Positions 31,380-42,660 of a stretch of 64,000 nucleotides of DNA are shown here, piece by piece. Positions within the stretch are counted from its first letter, which is position 1; every line of letters starts with the position of its first letter. The position numbers and the translations under genes were made by a program. Under the pieces are notes generated by a model. That model was not told where the DNA came from. It made no database searches and worked only from the letters and a program-made list of their open reading frames with translations. Origin of the DNA: Strigamia acuminata (Eukaryota; Arthropoda; Chilopoda; Geophilomorpha; Linotaeniidae); assembly GCA_949358305.1 (NCBI GenBank), contig OX442314.1, positions 35,645,608 through 35,709,607 of the forward strand, written 5' to 3'.

Positions 31380-32890
31380 ATGTGCTCTTCAGCTATCCAA
31401 AGTATTACAACAATACGCAGTTATAGAAGTGGAACAAGACCGGCCTCTATTATCTATCAAAAATGACACCAGAACTCTTTATGGCACGAGAACCGGAAGT
31501 TAAACGCTTTGTACATAGACCCGTTCGAGATTACGAGCAGCCTGAGTGCGGGCGTTTATGGATTGGAGGGGGAGAGTTGACGCATCACAATTGCTGCGTT
31601 TTCAGCAAGATTATCATGAAAATCGGGATGGACTAATCGTCAGCCGTCAGCCCCCGATTTCCCAAAACCCCCAAAGCCTCCCAAACTCGGCTGCCAACAG
31701 CCCCCAAACTCCAATACAACTTCTGGAATGTAAAAACTGCAAAACCTGCAGGAGTTGATAAATTACATATGGCAACAATCAACAATAAGAAGACGTTTCG
31801 TGACGGTTTTGAGCGCCATCACTTTTCGTTGATTGATGAATTGGCGAATACCAAAGGTTATTACGCATTAGTTCATTATATTGGAGACGAAACTGTGTAT
31901 GTTCCGCCAACACACGGAAATTCGCATGGTAAAGTTCGTGTTTTCACTGGTAGTTCGAAATCAGTTTTAACTAACTTAAAAGATAAAGTGGCATATCCTG
32001 TAGCACCGAAAAAAATTTATGAACAAAACCTGAAAACATCCAAGAAAAAACTACCGTGACAGTTTTTCACTCCACCAAACTATTTACGCTGAAGTTCCCT
32101 GCATTCAAGTCGAAACTGGCTACAAATAACACGAGTGAGAGCATAAATCGTGTGATCAAAGATACGATTAACAGAAAAGAATTGCCATTGGACTCACTCT
32201 TTATTGCTTTATTCGAAATGCAAAGGGATTACGTAAACGAATTTAATCGAGCGCTAAAAGGGCTTGGAAGATATCGAAAGAAAACTGATTCATGGACTAG
32301 AAACATCATTGCAGTTCCGTTAACAGGTGTTGTGAACAACCACACATTGAGTGAAATCTTGAAACATATAAACAACAGCATTGTGGACCCGGTTGTTGAA
32401 AATCAGCGCGATCCGCATCGCCGTACAACGCCCACGTACGAGGCTAAACTTATTGTCCAAAATAAGTTGATTCAGTTTGTCCCAGAAATGAAATCTTTTG
32501 TGTTATGAAGGAAAAAAGAGAGTACTCGTAACGTACATTGATGGGAAATTTTCTTGCTGGCATTGCGCAAAGAAAAAATTAAAATTTTGTTATCACGTTT
32601 TAGCAGCGCAGTTATTTCTCGGACGAGAAATACCTGATGATGGTGGCAAGTCCTACAAATTGACAACTATAATTCGAAACTCGCGTGGGAAACAAGGAAA
32701 ATCGGGACGAAAGCAGCCTAGGCCGAGAGATGTTGAAATTATTCCAATTGCGGCTGATGATGCAATTTGTAAAGGGTCGTACAGTTGTTTGGCCCAAGAT
32801 GACTCCGAAGCATGTATAACACCTTGTACATCAACACCACACCAAACAAAAAAGTCAGAAGCGATAGTCTTGAGTTTGGTTTGGATATAA
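31380..32890 (+). pseudogene. Mutator-like transposase, copy A, rearranged
   Basis: 32056-32508 reads TNNTSESINRVIK, LFEMQRDYVNEFNRALK, then from 32530 GKFSCWHCAKKKLKFCYHVLAAQLFLG, a SWIM-type zinc finger (Cys/Cys/Cys/His) typical of MULE C-termini. The segment 31633-32058 is not in copy B. It holds a frame (31769-32059) whose YPVAPKKIYEQNL resembles the linker PSIGLREIYDN of the N-terminal fragment at 9600. The catalytic DDE region is missing. A frame break occurs at 32508-32515. Confidence 0.6.
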
Positions 32891-33051
32891 GCGCCTTGGT
32901 GAGTAATCATGATGAGGAAGAACATGTTCGCCCTGAATTAGACTGCTTGGATGCTGGTCGACCATAGGTATTGATTTTCCCCACAGAGAATCGAAATGTA
33001 CGGCCACGTGGGTGGAATTATACACCAGGGCTTGGCACTCATTTGCAATTA

Positions 33052-33238
33052 CAGTGAAAGCTCTGTAGACCGGACATAGCACCGTCCGGACAGCTGTGTG
33101 GACCGGACAGTTTGGAGGTCCTGAATTGGTCCCAACCTACACCCAGCAATACTAAATCCCCTCTCCCATCCGGACAGCCTTTTAGTCCGGACAACTTTCT
33201 TGGACCCGTCCTATGTCCGGTCTACAGAGCTTTCACTG
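33052..33238. mobile_element. Tigger/pogo-type MITE, 187 bp
   Basis: Perfect 28-bp terminal inverted repeats starting CAGTGAAAGCTCTGTAGACC, flanked by TA on both sides (33050-33051, 33239-33240). Copy B has the empty site, GCAATTACTGC, at 47252-47262. CAGT ends with TA duplication fit the Tc1/mariner superfamily, pogo/Tigger branch. No coding capacity. Confidence 0.9.
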
Positions 33239-33240
33239 TA

Positions 33241-33472
33241 CTGCAAATAGACGAGCCACCAAATTCTTGAAAACAACAGTCTGCAACAATTGCAATGAGT
33301 GTGGTCACCACAGCAGAACTTGCCAAAAGCCATGCAAACACTGCACACCTCTGCAAATTGCCCCAATAAAACAAAGAAAGCAACTTACAAGACCGACAAA
33401 GGAGACAACAAAAGGGAAGTGGCAAACCAAAAAGAAAAAGGGAGCAAAAGCACAACTGTAAAATCTCTAGAT
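33241..33472 (+). pseudogene. LINE ORF1 C-terminus, copy A
   Basis: Reads RRATKFLKTTVCNNCNECGHHSRTC then CKHC, a retroelement zinc knuckle followed by a basic tail. Matches the end of the intact frame at 46957-47481. The upstream part is deleted (junction near 32966, TCGACCATAGG) and interrupted by the MITE. Confidence 0.65.
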
Positions 33473-33654
33473 TTAATGTTTTGTGGTTTTATTGTATCGA
33501 GTAGCTCAAATTGTGGAATGTGTCTCTGGCCATCTGCTCCTCATGTTTATGTTGTGGATGGTCCCTTTATGGCCAGAGGATGACCAGGTTTATAACCCTT
33601 AGTTTTAGAGTGTCAAAAATCATTCCTGTACTTGTTCTTGACCAAGTGTGTAGT

Positions 33655-34840
33655 AAAAAAACAGCTACACAATGAGGAAGATGGCTTCACCTACAAGCAA
33701 AAATCAAGATTAGACTACTGGATTTTGGATGCCAAATCCAAAACGAAACTGCTTTAACTGTGACATTATTCCAGCACCCTTTTCACACCACGATGCCATT
33801 TCAATCAAGATTGCAGTGGGCAACACTGCACGAAGGAATTAAAATTAAACAAGAAATCAAACATTGACTTTCTGGTTATTGATAAGAAGAAAGAAAATAA
33901 TGGGGATAAAATAGAAAAGGAATTTATAAAATTTTACACGAATAAATTTAAACTTAATAGGGGAAATGAAAATGCACAAAATATTTTTTTGAATAGCTGT
34001 GAGAGGATTGACCCTGCTCTGACCTCACATCTTGATGCGGAATTTACTGAAGTAGAAATCTCCAATGCAATTAATTGTATGAAAAATTCTAAAAGCCCCG
34101 GATTAGATGGACTCCCCACTGAATTTTACAAAACCTTTGCCCACGAAATTGCCCCCACACTAGTAAAAGTCTGGAATGCTGATCCAACCTGAACCCCCAA
34201 ACAAAACAGGGGCCTACTTAGACTAATTCCTAAAATTGACAAACCAGAAAAATGTGAACATTGGAGACCGATTACTTTGCTAAATATCGATTATAAAATA
34301 AGAGCTAAAGTGTTAACTAACAGATTAGAGGGGATATTACTCGATTTAATTAATGATAATCAAATGGGAGGTGTAAAAAATAGAAATATTGGGGATGCTC
34401 TGGTTGCCATCAACCTACTTTGGCTGAAGGCGATTGATGACGGCTCACCCTCCTTGCCATTATTGCCCTCGATCAAAAGAAGGCATATGACAAGGTGCAC
34501 TGGAAATTCCTTTGGGCATACCCAATAAATTCATTAATTGGGTACAGCATATGTATGAGGGAGGGAAATCAAGTATTATAGTTAATGGGAAAAAAACGGT
34601 TAATTTTGATATGGAAGCAGAGGTCAGACAGGGATGCCCACTTTCAATGACACTTTATCTCTTTTATATTGAACCCCTTCTTAGAACCATTCAAAGAGAA
34701 AATCAAATTGTTGGAATTAGAATGCAGGGTAAAGAATTTAACATGGCTGCCTTTGTTGATGACATTAATCTAATTACCACAACCACAAGCTCGCTTGGGT
34801 TAATGAGAAAAAGTTCGAAGGCCTGTTTCAAATGAAAGAA
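33655..34840 (+). pseudogene. L1/Tx1-like LINE ORF2, copy A
   Basis: The end of the endonuclease survives in part (RLDYWILDAKSK; then SHHDAISIK where SDHDAISIK is expected). The RT reads SKSPGLDGLPTEFYK, WRPITLLNIDYKIRAK, EVRQGCPLSMTLYLFY and FVDDINLI. Frames are broken by stops (TGA at 34190) and a deletion at about 34500-34515 removing LWKVMAKL. Confidence 0.7.
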
Positions 34841-35490
34841 ACACTAAACGATTGAAATACGAATAATAAAATCTAAATAAATAACATTTGGAAAAAAAAA
34901 TGCCGGATTGTGATCATTTTACTAAAAATGACGTGCTTGCATCACTTACCGACAGAGGGCGAAACTAGTGCAATCAAATATTCAAAAATATTCAGCGCGA
35001 CTTCTAGAACTTTTCTGCAGCCGACGCATTTCGTTCGTCATCGGCCGATCAGCGCACTGTCACCTAACTTCTAAGTGCTTTCTCGTCATACCTTCGTATT
35101 TGGCGCGGGGCTAAAAGCCATGCAAACAGTGCACGGATTTAAGTCACACCTCTGCAAATTGCCCCACGAAAACAAAGGAAGCAACTTACAAGACCGACAA
35201 AGGAGGCAACAAAAGGGTCGTGGCAAACCAAAAAGAAAAAGGAAGCAAAAGCACAACACTGAATGGGGACGGCAGTCACGGCACCACGACCGATGACCGA
35301 TGACAAAATAGAATCAAGAAATGGATGATGTACGCCTCGTTTATGTTCATTGCAAAATTTCTTTTACAATCTAGTTTCAAATTTGTTTTAGCTATAAACT
35401 TGACGAGCACGAGACCCACTTGAAAATTGAAATACCATAAATATTCATAGATCGTACATTAGATTATATAAAATGCAGTCTAATATCGAT
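34841..35490. other. No gene; shared flank of LINE
   Basis: A 35095-35265 stretch repeats part of the LINE ORF1 tail (AAAGCCATGCAAACAGTGCAC..., CTCTGCAAATTGCCCCA), so it is a small duplicate. The rest is AT-rich without coding signal. Confidence 0.45.
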
Positions 35491-35499
35491 TAAATTTCA

Positions 35500-35757
35500 T
35501 TTTTGGCAAATGCTACACTCATGCAGGCTTACAATGCCAAATATTACGCATGAAATTTCGTTTGTGGTAAATGCTACATTCATGCAGGCTTATAATACCA
35601 AATTTTATGCATGAAATTCCGTTTCTGGTAAATGCTACACTCATGCAGGCTTACAATACCAAACATTACGTATGAAATTTCGTTTCTGGTAAATGCTACA
35701 CTCGTGCAGGCTTACAATACCAAACATTACGCATGAAATTTCGTTTCTGGTAAATTG
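35500..35757. repeat. 61-bp tandem array, copy A, about 4 units
   Basis: The unit contains CATGCAGGCTTACAATACC and GCATGAAATTTCGTTTCTGG. ATGCAGGC or GTGCAGGC starts at 35521, 35582, 35643 and 35704, exactly 61 bases apart. The same array is in copy B at 50450-50765. Confidence 0.9.
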
Positions 35758-36388
35758 TGTGATGTCTGTTTCGATCACATTTAACATCACATTTAAGATC
35801 CGACGAAACCGATGGAAAGGTGTTGAAAAAAAATCTAGAACATGGACGTTTGCTTGTGTGCTTGTGGAGATTGGAACAGAACATGGAAACTTCAAACCAG
35901 TATTTTCAAGAATTGGCTAAGATCAATCCACATTGGAACAAAATTTAGAATCCAAATTCCAACACCAGAGCTCTCATTCAGTACCACTGGAACGATGCCC
36001 AGGGTCCAGGGACAACCACGAGGAGGTAGAGAGTTGGATTTGCTGCCCCCAAATACATTTTTTAAATAGGCAGTGAACTAAGTTCGCTGTGATTGGTTGA
36101 GATTGATTGGTTTGTTTCCCTCTTGGCCCCCCCAAACCTAACCTTACCTCGGTTTTAAATTGTGATATCTCACAATTCAAAACGACGCAGTCCGGATGTA
36201 TTAATTTAAATATATAACTAAGAAAAAAAAGTAGGAGAAAAAAATGAAAAAACGAGAAAAAAAAACGATAAAATGAGGGAAAAACGAGAGAAAAACGAGA
36301 GAAAAACCAAAATAAAATTGAAATTGGTGGTGTAAGTCGCAAAACTGGAAATCGGAGAGCATTCACAAGGTCACTTCACCCCAACTAA
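35758..36388. other. Copy A flank, no gene
   Basis: Matches 50768-51060 and 51400-51740. Contains A-rich stretches (36220-36320) and CCAGGGTCCAGGG near 35999. No coding frame is supported. Confidence 0.5.
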
Positions 36389-36628
36389 AGGCTAGTTCAC
36401 ATGCACGCGTTGCTGCATGCGCTAACGCACGACGCATGAAGTTGAAATATTTCAACTTCATGCGTCGTGCGTTAACGCATGCAGTAACGCACGAAATTGC
36501 ACAAAATCGCATGGTGCTTCGACCAACGCGCGTTGGCGATGCAAACGTGTTCACATCAACGCATGTACGTACACAAAGCAGCTTTGGTGCGCTAACGCAT
36601 GCGTTAGCGCGTGCATGTGAACTAGCCT
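36389..36628. mobile_element. Harbinger-type MITE, 240 bp
   Basis: Ends AGGCTAGTTCACATGCACG with at least 21-bp perfect inverted repeats, flanked by TAA (36386-36388 and 36629-36631). Copy B shows the empty site (CCCCAACTAAGCCTCCTCC, near 51735-51752). A 3-bp TAA/TTA target fits PIF/Harbinger. The interior has a 52-bp perfect palindrome and many GCGTTA/TAACGC words. Confidence 0.9.
36423..36474. repeat. 52-bp perfect palindrome
   Basis: Bases 36423-36448 are the exact reverse complement of 36449-36474, with no spacer (centre GAAAT|ATTTC). It lies in the left half of the Harbinger-type MITE. Confidence 0.95.
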
Positions 36629-37215
36629 TAAGCCTCCTCCTTGGTGGTGCGCCATTACCAATCACATCGCGTCATCAAAATAATTCGTTCCAGCGTAGTC
36701 GCTTTGTTTTAAATAAACTTCATGGAAGAAACGTATTCTAAAAGACCGAAAAAAAATGTATAAAATTGTGCAGTTAGGTGAAAAAGGGGATAGTTTTTAC
36801 GACTATTTTGACAATACTTGCCTTCATCAACGCAGCCAACGTAAAAATGGCGGCACGGGAAACATCGGACTGAAATGAAACATTTTTACCTTCAAATGAA
36901 TCGATTAAACATTGCGGAAACACCGAAATAAAATCGCTACGAACCTGATGAACACGACCACACAAACAAGTGAATTCGATGACAAATGATTCGGGAGATA
37001 TCTCGCAGAATTCCTTCTTTCTGCATCATTGAATCGTGTTTCATCAAAACGAAAATTCCTGCATAACAAGCAGCTCCGAGTACACAAACGAAAAGATTAC
37101 ATCGATACGTTATTTTGACGAAGAATTTAAAAAGTTCAACAGTAATATATTATTGCACTTTTTTTTCCGTTTCATCACACTGACAATGCAATATGCTGTG
37201 CAGTCTGGAGGGCAA
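36629..37215. other. End of segmental copy A
   Basis: Matches 51745-52130 and 52330-52488, and then 53150-53185 (CATCACACTGACAATG... against CGTCACACTGGCAATG...). Copy B carries extra sequence at 52130-52330 and 52489-53148. No gene called. Confidence 0.55.
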
Positions 37216-38080
37216 AGGGCAAATTAGGGAAACTCGTGGGAAACACGTGATAATCATCAGTGAGCGGTGAAATGGAAGTTGGAAGAAATTATTTTTGCAC
37301 CAAAAAGATCTAAAATACCATATCATTAATACTAAATCAACACTTCGTTCGCGTAAAGTACGTAAAGGAAAGGAATCGTCAGGCTGCTGCCTATGCAAAA
37401 TAATTAATCTATATCAGTTCAACGTCCTTGTTATTCTCTTGGTGATATAACTTTCCTGTCTGTATGTTTATGAAACACATCTTTCAACCTAAAAAAGTCG
37501 ATTTAAGCACGAAAAACAAATTCTTTGAAATTTATTATTTCTCGTTGTTTTGCTTGCCCGGTGCCAACCCTGGGTTGAAAGTACATTTTCACTGAATTAT
37601 TTGTGCCGTTTCTTGATATTTAAAGCGATTTTCGGCGAATATTCATTTCAGTGTTGTGTGCACCAAAGTGCAGTTTTCTACTGTGCATCACATTGGGAAG
37701 AAATGTGGCTTTAAGCGTCTTTTAATTGCTGAAAAGTTAATGTAAATTTGAACTTTTAGCTTTGTGAAGTCACATTTATAAAGATTGTAAATTTTAGTTT
37801 TAATCAATAACTTTACAAAATTAAAAATACAATTTACATAAACACACACAAAATTTGTCAGTTTTAACAATAAATTTAATTTTAATTTTATAATTTTAAA
37901 CTTTAAATATGTGATTTTAAACTTTTAAATTTATTACAATTTATTTCAAAATTTTTACATTAAATATTTTCATTATTCCATGAAAATCAATCAATCCTAA
38001 TGAAAATCCATTAAATTTTCATGAAAATCCATTAAATTTTCATGAAAATCTAACACATTCATAAAGACGTGCAAAGCGGT
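37216..38080. other. AT-rich DNA
   Basis: Very AT-rich, with TTTTAAATTT-type runs and three copies of ATGAAAATCCATTAAATTTTC at 37998-38050. No coding signal. Confidence 0.5.
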
Positions 38081-38084
38081 TCAC

Positions 38085-38440
38085 ACTACAATAGCGACGC
38101 TGGAATTAGCGACGCCTCATATAAGAGCGACGCCGTGTAAATTAGTGCGTCGCACATAAGCGCGACGTTACATAATAGCGACACATGTTAGTTACGTGCC
38201 ACACTCATTCGTAAAGGAGTGCACTTTTATGCGTTATAAATGTATTTTCCATTTCACCAAGACACGTATGGTAAGTTTAAAATTCCAGTTGTTATTTAAA
38301 AATGGCACTTTTTGTAACATAATGACACACTTCTTGCATAAAATGACAATTTTCTAGCATAAAATCGCAGTTTTCAAGCACAAAATGGCACTTTCCTAGC
38401 ATAAAATGACATTTTTATAATGTTAAATTTCTAATTTACA
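38085..38440. repeat. Two degenerate tandem repeats
   Basis: 38088-38185 repeats TAGCGACGC/AGAGCGACGCC-type words every 20-25 bases. 38300-38425 repeats GCATAAAATGACA/GGCACTTT every 25-28 bases, about five times. Unit sequences drift, so only approximate periods can be given. Confidence 0.55.
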
Positions 38441-38880
38441 CATGAAATTTAAGAAGTGTGTAAATACAATGTTAAATTTCTAATTTTTGTTCGATTTTAC
38501 TTCAGCTTTACAAAAACTGTAAAGCTTACATTTACACATGAATTTTTGGAAAATTTACAATTCCTAAAGCCAGTGTCACCTTCACATTGGATTTAAACTG
38601 TATTTTAACGACCCCTGGTGTTGCCAGTGTTTTAAAGTGCTGGGTTTATGAATCTAGAGTCTTTGTAGTATTATTTATATATTATTTTTAGAATTTTTCA
38701 TTTCAACGTTGTTTTTTTTGCCAGCGTTTTTTCTGCCTGCATTAATTATTTCTAGCGCTTTATAATGCAAGTAAAATAAAAAATAAATAAATTATTAAAT
38801 TAACAAATATATTCTCATATTCAGGATATAGTGGTCATTTGCAGTATGAAAGTTTTATTACAGTTCAATTACCATTGAGG
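38441..38880. other. AT-rich DNA, no gene
   Basis: No repeat or coding signal I can support. Confidence 0.4.
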
Positions 38881-39149
38881 AACTAATAGACTTGGTTCCA
38901 GATCTCATAATAAACCGTGGAACTTTCAAACCAAAAATAACCGACTCATTTAAAGACCACACTGTAACGTACGTCGCGAACCGATACCGATTGGCGTATA
39001 AAAGCGATCTATCAACGGCAATGGAAACACACAAGTACGATCTGCGTGGCATTACTAGGGAACTAAACAAAACCTGGAGGATGCCATTTCATCCATCTGG
39101 TGAGCTGGCGATTTTTGAAGACCCGGCGCTTAATCAAGGCCGGCGCTAA
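38881..39149 (+). CDS. Unrecognised open frame, possibly one exon
   Basis: The frame reads VPDLIINRGTFKPKITDSF, then VTYVANRYRLAYKSD and MPFHPSGELAIFED, ending at a TAA. Composition is protein-like and not repeat-driven. No family recognised and no clear start or splice sites. It could be a fragment of a larger mobile element gene. Confidence 0.3.
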
Positions 39150-39225
39150 TTTCTTAGATTGCTGATGACTGCCCGGCGTTAAAACGGGCCCGGCGTCTGA
39201 CTGAAGCCGGGCGTTTAAATGAGGC
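39118..39225. repeat. Cluster of CCGGCG words
   Basis: CCCGGCGCTTAA, GGCCGGCGCTAA, GCCCGGCGTTAAAA, GGCCCGGCGTC and GCCGGGCGTTTAAA occur within 100 bases of otherwise AT-rich DNA. They look like a small degenerate repeat; the edges are not defined. Confidence 0.5.
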
Positions 39226-39544
39226 AGTACGGTATGCCAACTAGTGTCATTAATAAGCAATTTTTACCACTCAATGAAACTGAGAGTACACTTGAAATAG
39301 GACCACTCAATCCACCATTTTGGATCCAGAGGTGTCTTCAATCAAGACAATTTCATATTTCATTAATTTATCATTCTCACTAACCTTTAGCATATTTTAG
39401 TTATGTATAGCGAGTGAGTTTACATTACTAATCTAGTAATTATCAGTATTGTTTAATTAATAGAATAAACCATGTTAATTATTGAGAGAGATTGTTGTTG
39501 CTTTTAAGCTATACATTCCATTAACTGTCACTTAGGAATCCGAA
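39226..39544. other. AT-rich, possible LTR tail
   Basis: Contains AATAAACC at 39463 and ends near TGTCACTTAGG, layout like an LTR end, but no partner or primer site confirms it. Confidence 0.25.
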
Positions 39545-39732
39545 ATGGTAGATCGGAAGGATAAAAAATTTTGGGAACAAGTTGTTATCTTATTCATTTG
39601 CATCTGCGTCATCAGCTATCTCTATTTCAACTCCAAGTAATTTAAACTAATTTAAAATTAAAGAGGTTCTATAATTATACTTTTTAAATTGCAGACTAAG
39701 TCACAAAAATGCATCTCGTTCGTGAGCATATG
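39545..39732 (+). CDS. Small single-pass membrane protein candidate, two exons
   Basis: ATG 39545 gives MVDRKDKKFWEQ, a hydrophobic segment VVILFICICVISYLYF, and a stop after NSK if unspliced (31 aa). GTAATT at 39637 and TTGCAG at 39688-39693 define a 57-base intron. Splicing gives a 43-residue protein ending SHKNASRS. The shape (short charged start, one membrane helix, polar tail) resembles small membrane peptides. No homologue recognised; it could be a chance frame. Confidence 0.3.
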
Positions 39733-39734
39733 GA

Positions 39735-40337
39735 ATTAATAACCCTATTGGTCTACCCTAGAAACAAAGACAAAGTGTTTCACAGGGCAAAATGCAGACT
39801 GGGATTACACACCAGATATATGAACTTAAGGCCACAGTTATAAGCTTACAAGTTCGAGAAGTTGCAATTAGTGTAATGCCAAAAGGGAATTTCCCGAGTC
39901 CAGCATTGATTGTAAACTCAAAGCCACACATTTATAAATACATGTTGTTGTAAAAAAGAGTTTAATTTAAGTTAGCATATTTTCTGCAAGCAGTACCGAA
40001 CATAGAATAACGGGACCGCGAGATTTACCGCAAAATCCCGGTCTCCGTACTGTACCGAGACAGCGGTACTTTATGCGGGAATGCCGTGTACCGCGCACAA
40101 CACTGAGAAAATTCTCAAGTTGAAAAATTTATGCAAAAAGATTTACCGTCAGTAAAAAACAAATAATTTTAATTAGAATTGGATAACTACCTTCAGTGCT
40201 CCAATGGACACACTTACTGCAAGCCATGCTCTTAGTTGAGCAGTTTCAAATTGTTACAATGTAGAAAAAGAAAGACATGGGCAAGAATAAGAAATGCAGA
40301 ACGACATCATTGTGTTTAGTAATAGTAACTCACTTGA
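39735..40337. other. No gene recognised
   Basis: 40010-40100 holds a self-complementary GC patch (CGGGACCGCGAGATTTACCG... CCGAGACAGCGGTACTTTATGCGGG). The rest is AT-rich. Confidence 0.35.
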
Positions 40338-41036
40338 GGAACATTTATAACATTTGGACTTGGTATTCTCTCTAACAGGGAAGGCCGGTCTGAAGATGTC
40401 TCCTTCCAAGACTAAGGTTTGCCAGAAAGAAATTGTGTATTTGGGCCACATTATTACGGCGGGCGAAGTAAGGCCTGACCCCAAGAAGGTAGTAGCCATT
40501 CAGGAATTTGCTACCCCTACGGATTTGAAGAGTCTGAGGCGTTTCTTTGGGATGGTGGGATACTATCGATCCTTTTTGCCCAATTTAGCTCAGTTAATGG
40601 ACCCACTCCTCCCTCTGTTGAAGGCAAAAGGAGTATTCGCTCGGCTGGATATCCATCAGCTGAGAAAAATTACTCGATAGTCCATCTGGAGTGCCTGGCG
40701 GTCGTGTGGGCGATTGCGAGATTGAGACCGTATCTAAATTTGACCCACTTCAGCGTGGAGTCATATCACAGAGCGTTAACATGGTTGATGGGCCAGAAGA
40801 ATCCGGTGGGGAGACTGGCTAGATGGATCATTGCTCTTCAAGAGTTTGATTTTTCTATATCATATCGTGAAGGAAAGAAGAACCAGGTAGCCAACGCTTT
40901 GTCTAGAGCCCCGATTGAGGGATACGAGGAAGCGGAAGAAGTGGAGGTCTGCAATTTCGACGGGTTGCTGGCAGAAGACCAATCTTCTCCGGAATGGCTG
41001 GGGGGCAGTATTGGGTTAGATTCCCGGAGATGGTGA
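40338..41036 (+). pseudogene. Ty3-type RT thumb and RNase H fragment
   Basis: KAGLKMSPSKTKVCQKEIVYLGHIIT, then RRFFGMVGYYRSFLPNLAQL are the RT end and connection. A deletion near 40640-40660 removes the RNase H start. In another frame it resumes HLECLAVVWAIARLRPYL, RALTWL, GRLARWIIALQEFDFSISYREG and ANALSR. The first Asp of RNase H is lost, and the usual TDH is replaced by ESYHRAL. Confidence 0.75.
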
Positions 41037-41203
41037 CTACAGATAGATGTGAGCTGGGTTTCACTCTGGACGACGAGGCATGATTCCGTTGGTGAATCTT
41101 CTGGTGAGGAAGCCTCGGAACCTTACATAGTTAAAAGGAAGAGAGGAACCTAGGAAGAGGCCCTTAGAGGGCAGTCAGTTGCTGGTTAGAGAGGTCAGTA
41201 GCC

Positions 41204-41344
41204 ATGGAGAGAAGCAATTACGAGCTGCGTTCGTCTTCTCAATATTCGGGTTCGCTAGACGAGGAGGTCTGTTCGTCGTCAGAAGACGTGGAAGGGTTGC
41301 CGGAAATCCAAGCAACCCTACAGCTTCCGCTGTTCCCGTCTTAG
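41204..41344 (+). pseudogene. Short frame after Ty3 RNase H
   Basis: Starts ATG in a good context (AGTAGCCATGG) and reads MERSNYELRSSSQYSGSLDE, an acidic Ser/Glu-rich start, with a stop after 46 codons. Its composition recalls the start of the ORF at 55519 ([13 protein letters not shown]). It may be the start of a 3' accessory ORF that has decayed. Confidence 0.3.
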
Positions 41345-42345
41345 AGGAGGTTGAAATCGCAGCAGTGCAAGGAACCCAGATGGAACCGGGTGATTAGAAA
41401 AGTTTCAAGACCAATGCTAAAATCTTCATGTCAAAAATTCACATATTTATTGGGAAAGTATAGAGTTATAGAGTTTAAACATATTAACTCAGATTTCATT
41501 GCGCAGGATATACAAGCATTTTGAATCCCAGAATGTGCAATTGGAGATTACAGTAGCACAGGTAAGGATGGGTTAGGAAGGGCATGGACAATAATTTGAG
41601 ATGGTTTGCTTTACAAAATGTTTATTTTCTAGACGAATGTCAATTCGAACGGAATAGTTCCGATCGTGAGAATGTGCAATAACTTCGCGCGACATGTCGT
41701 CCAAGAGGAAAACTGTGAGATTTCTATTTTTGCCATTTTTATTTTATAAAGTTTTCTAATTGTTAGTAATAATATCTTAAGTGTTAAATTCCTTTTTTTT
41801 GTGTGTCATTTGAATATTGCTTAGTATAATGTATCTTGCGTGTGTGTCATTTTAAATATATATCATTTTACTTTCTCGATATTAGTTTTCTTGTTTGATT
41901 GAATTTATATTACTAGTTTAGTTGCTGTTTGCGTTTTGCACAATAAACATCTAAAAACACAATTGTGCCCACGAGAGTCTAAAATCATTTCTGCAACTTG
42001 GTTTTCATTAACCAAGACGCACCCACAGGGATTGAAAGTTTTGAAGTTTAAAATTTTAAAACACAAACCCTGGTGTCAAAACTTGGAATGTTTTAATCCT
42101 TACTAATATAAAGTAAATGCTAAACTATAAGCACAAAACAGTCTGATTACTAGCAGCATAAACCACAAATCGGCCACAGAAATGATATCGCTCAACTGAC
42201 GTTGGAATACCAGGTACAAATACTGCTGCGCTTCTTTCGTAAATCAAGATTTGTTATTCCTCGAATAATTTTAAAAATTGTATTTTGTCTCAGATTTAAA
42301 TTTGCTGACAATTTGATCGCAAAACGATGACCACTTCAATGGAAC
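41345..42345. other. Possible LTR remnant, no gene
   Basis: AATAAAC at 41942, and AAAACACAAACCCTGGTGTCAAAACTTGG at 42058-42086 could be an LTR end followed by a primer site. Without a second copy the limits are unknown. Confidence 0.25.
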
Positions 42346-42660
42346 ATGTATAGACTTGCATCAACGTGTTTCTTATGTGGTGGTGAATTCTCCAAAGATA
42401 AAGGTCGAACTAAAGTCTTGGATCACAACCATTTCACCGGAAAATTTCGCAAGGCCGCACACGGGAAATGTAACCTCAACTACCATTGGCGGAAATCTGT
42501 GCTGATAGTTTTTCATAATGGGAAAAAATATGACTTTCATTTAATATTTCCGGAGTTGACGGGTTCTGAAAAAGTAACGATGATTGCGAAAAATTCTGAA
42601 TTATACAAATCGTTTACTCTGAGAATAAAAACCAGTCATAACCTGAAATTCAGGGCCAGA
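42346..42660 (+). pseudogene. Polinton/Maverick DNA polymerase B fragment, copy B
   Basis: Reads CFLCGGEFSKDK, TKVLDHNHFTGKFRKAAHGKCNLNYHWR, then VFHNGKKYDFHLIF. This is the conserved block of Polinton-type protein-primed polymerases: a Cys/His endonuclease-VII-like region (DH.H.TGK.R.AAH..CN) leading into the first exonuclease motif. The frame then runs into the 9-base repeat. The polymerase core is absent. Confidence 0.75.
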
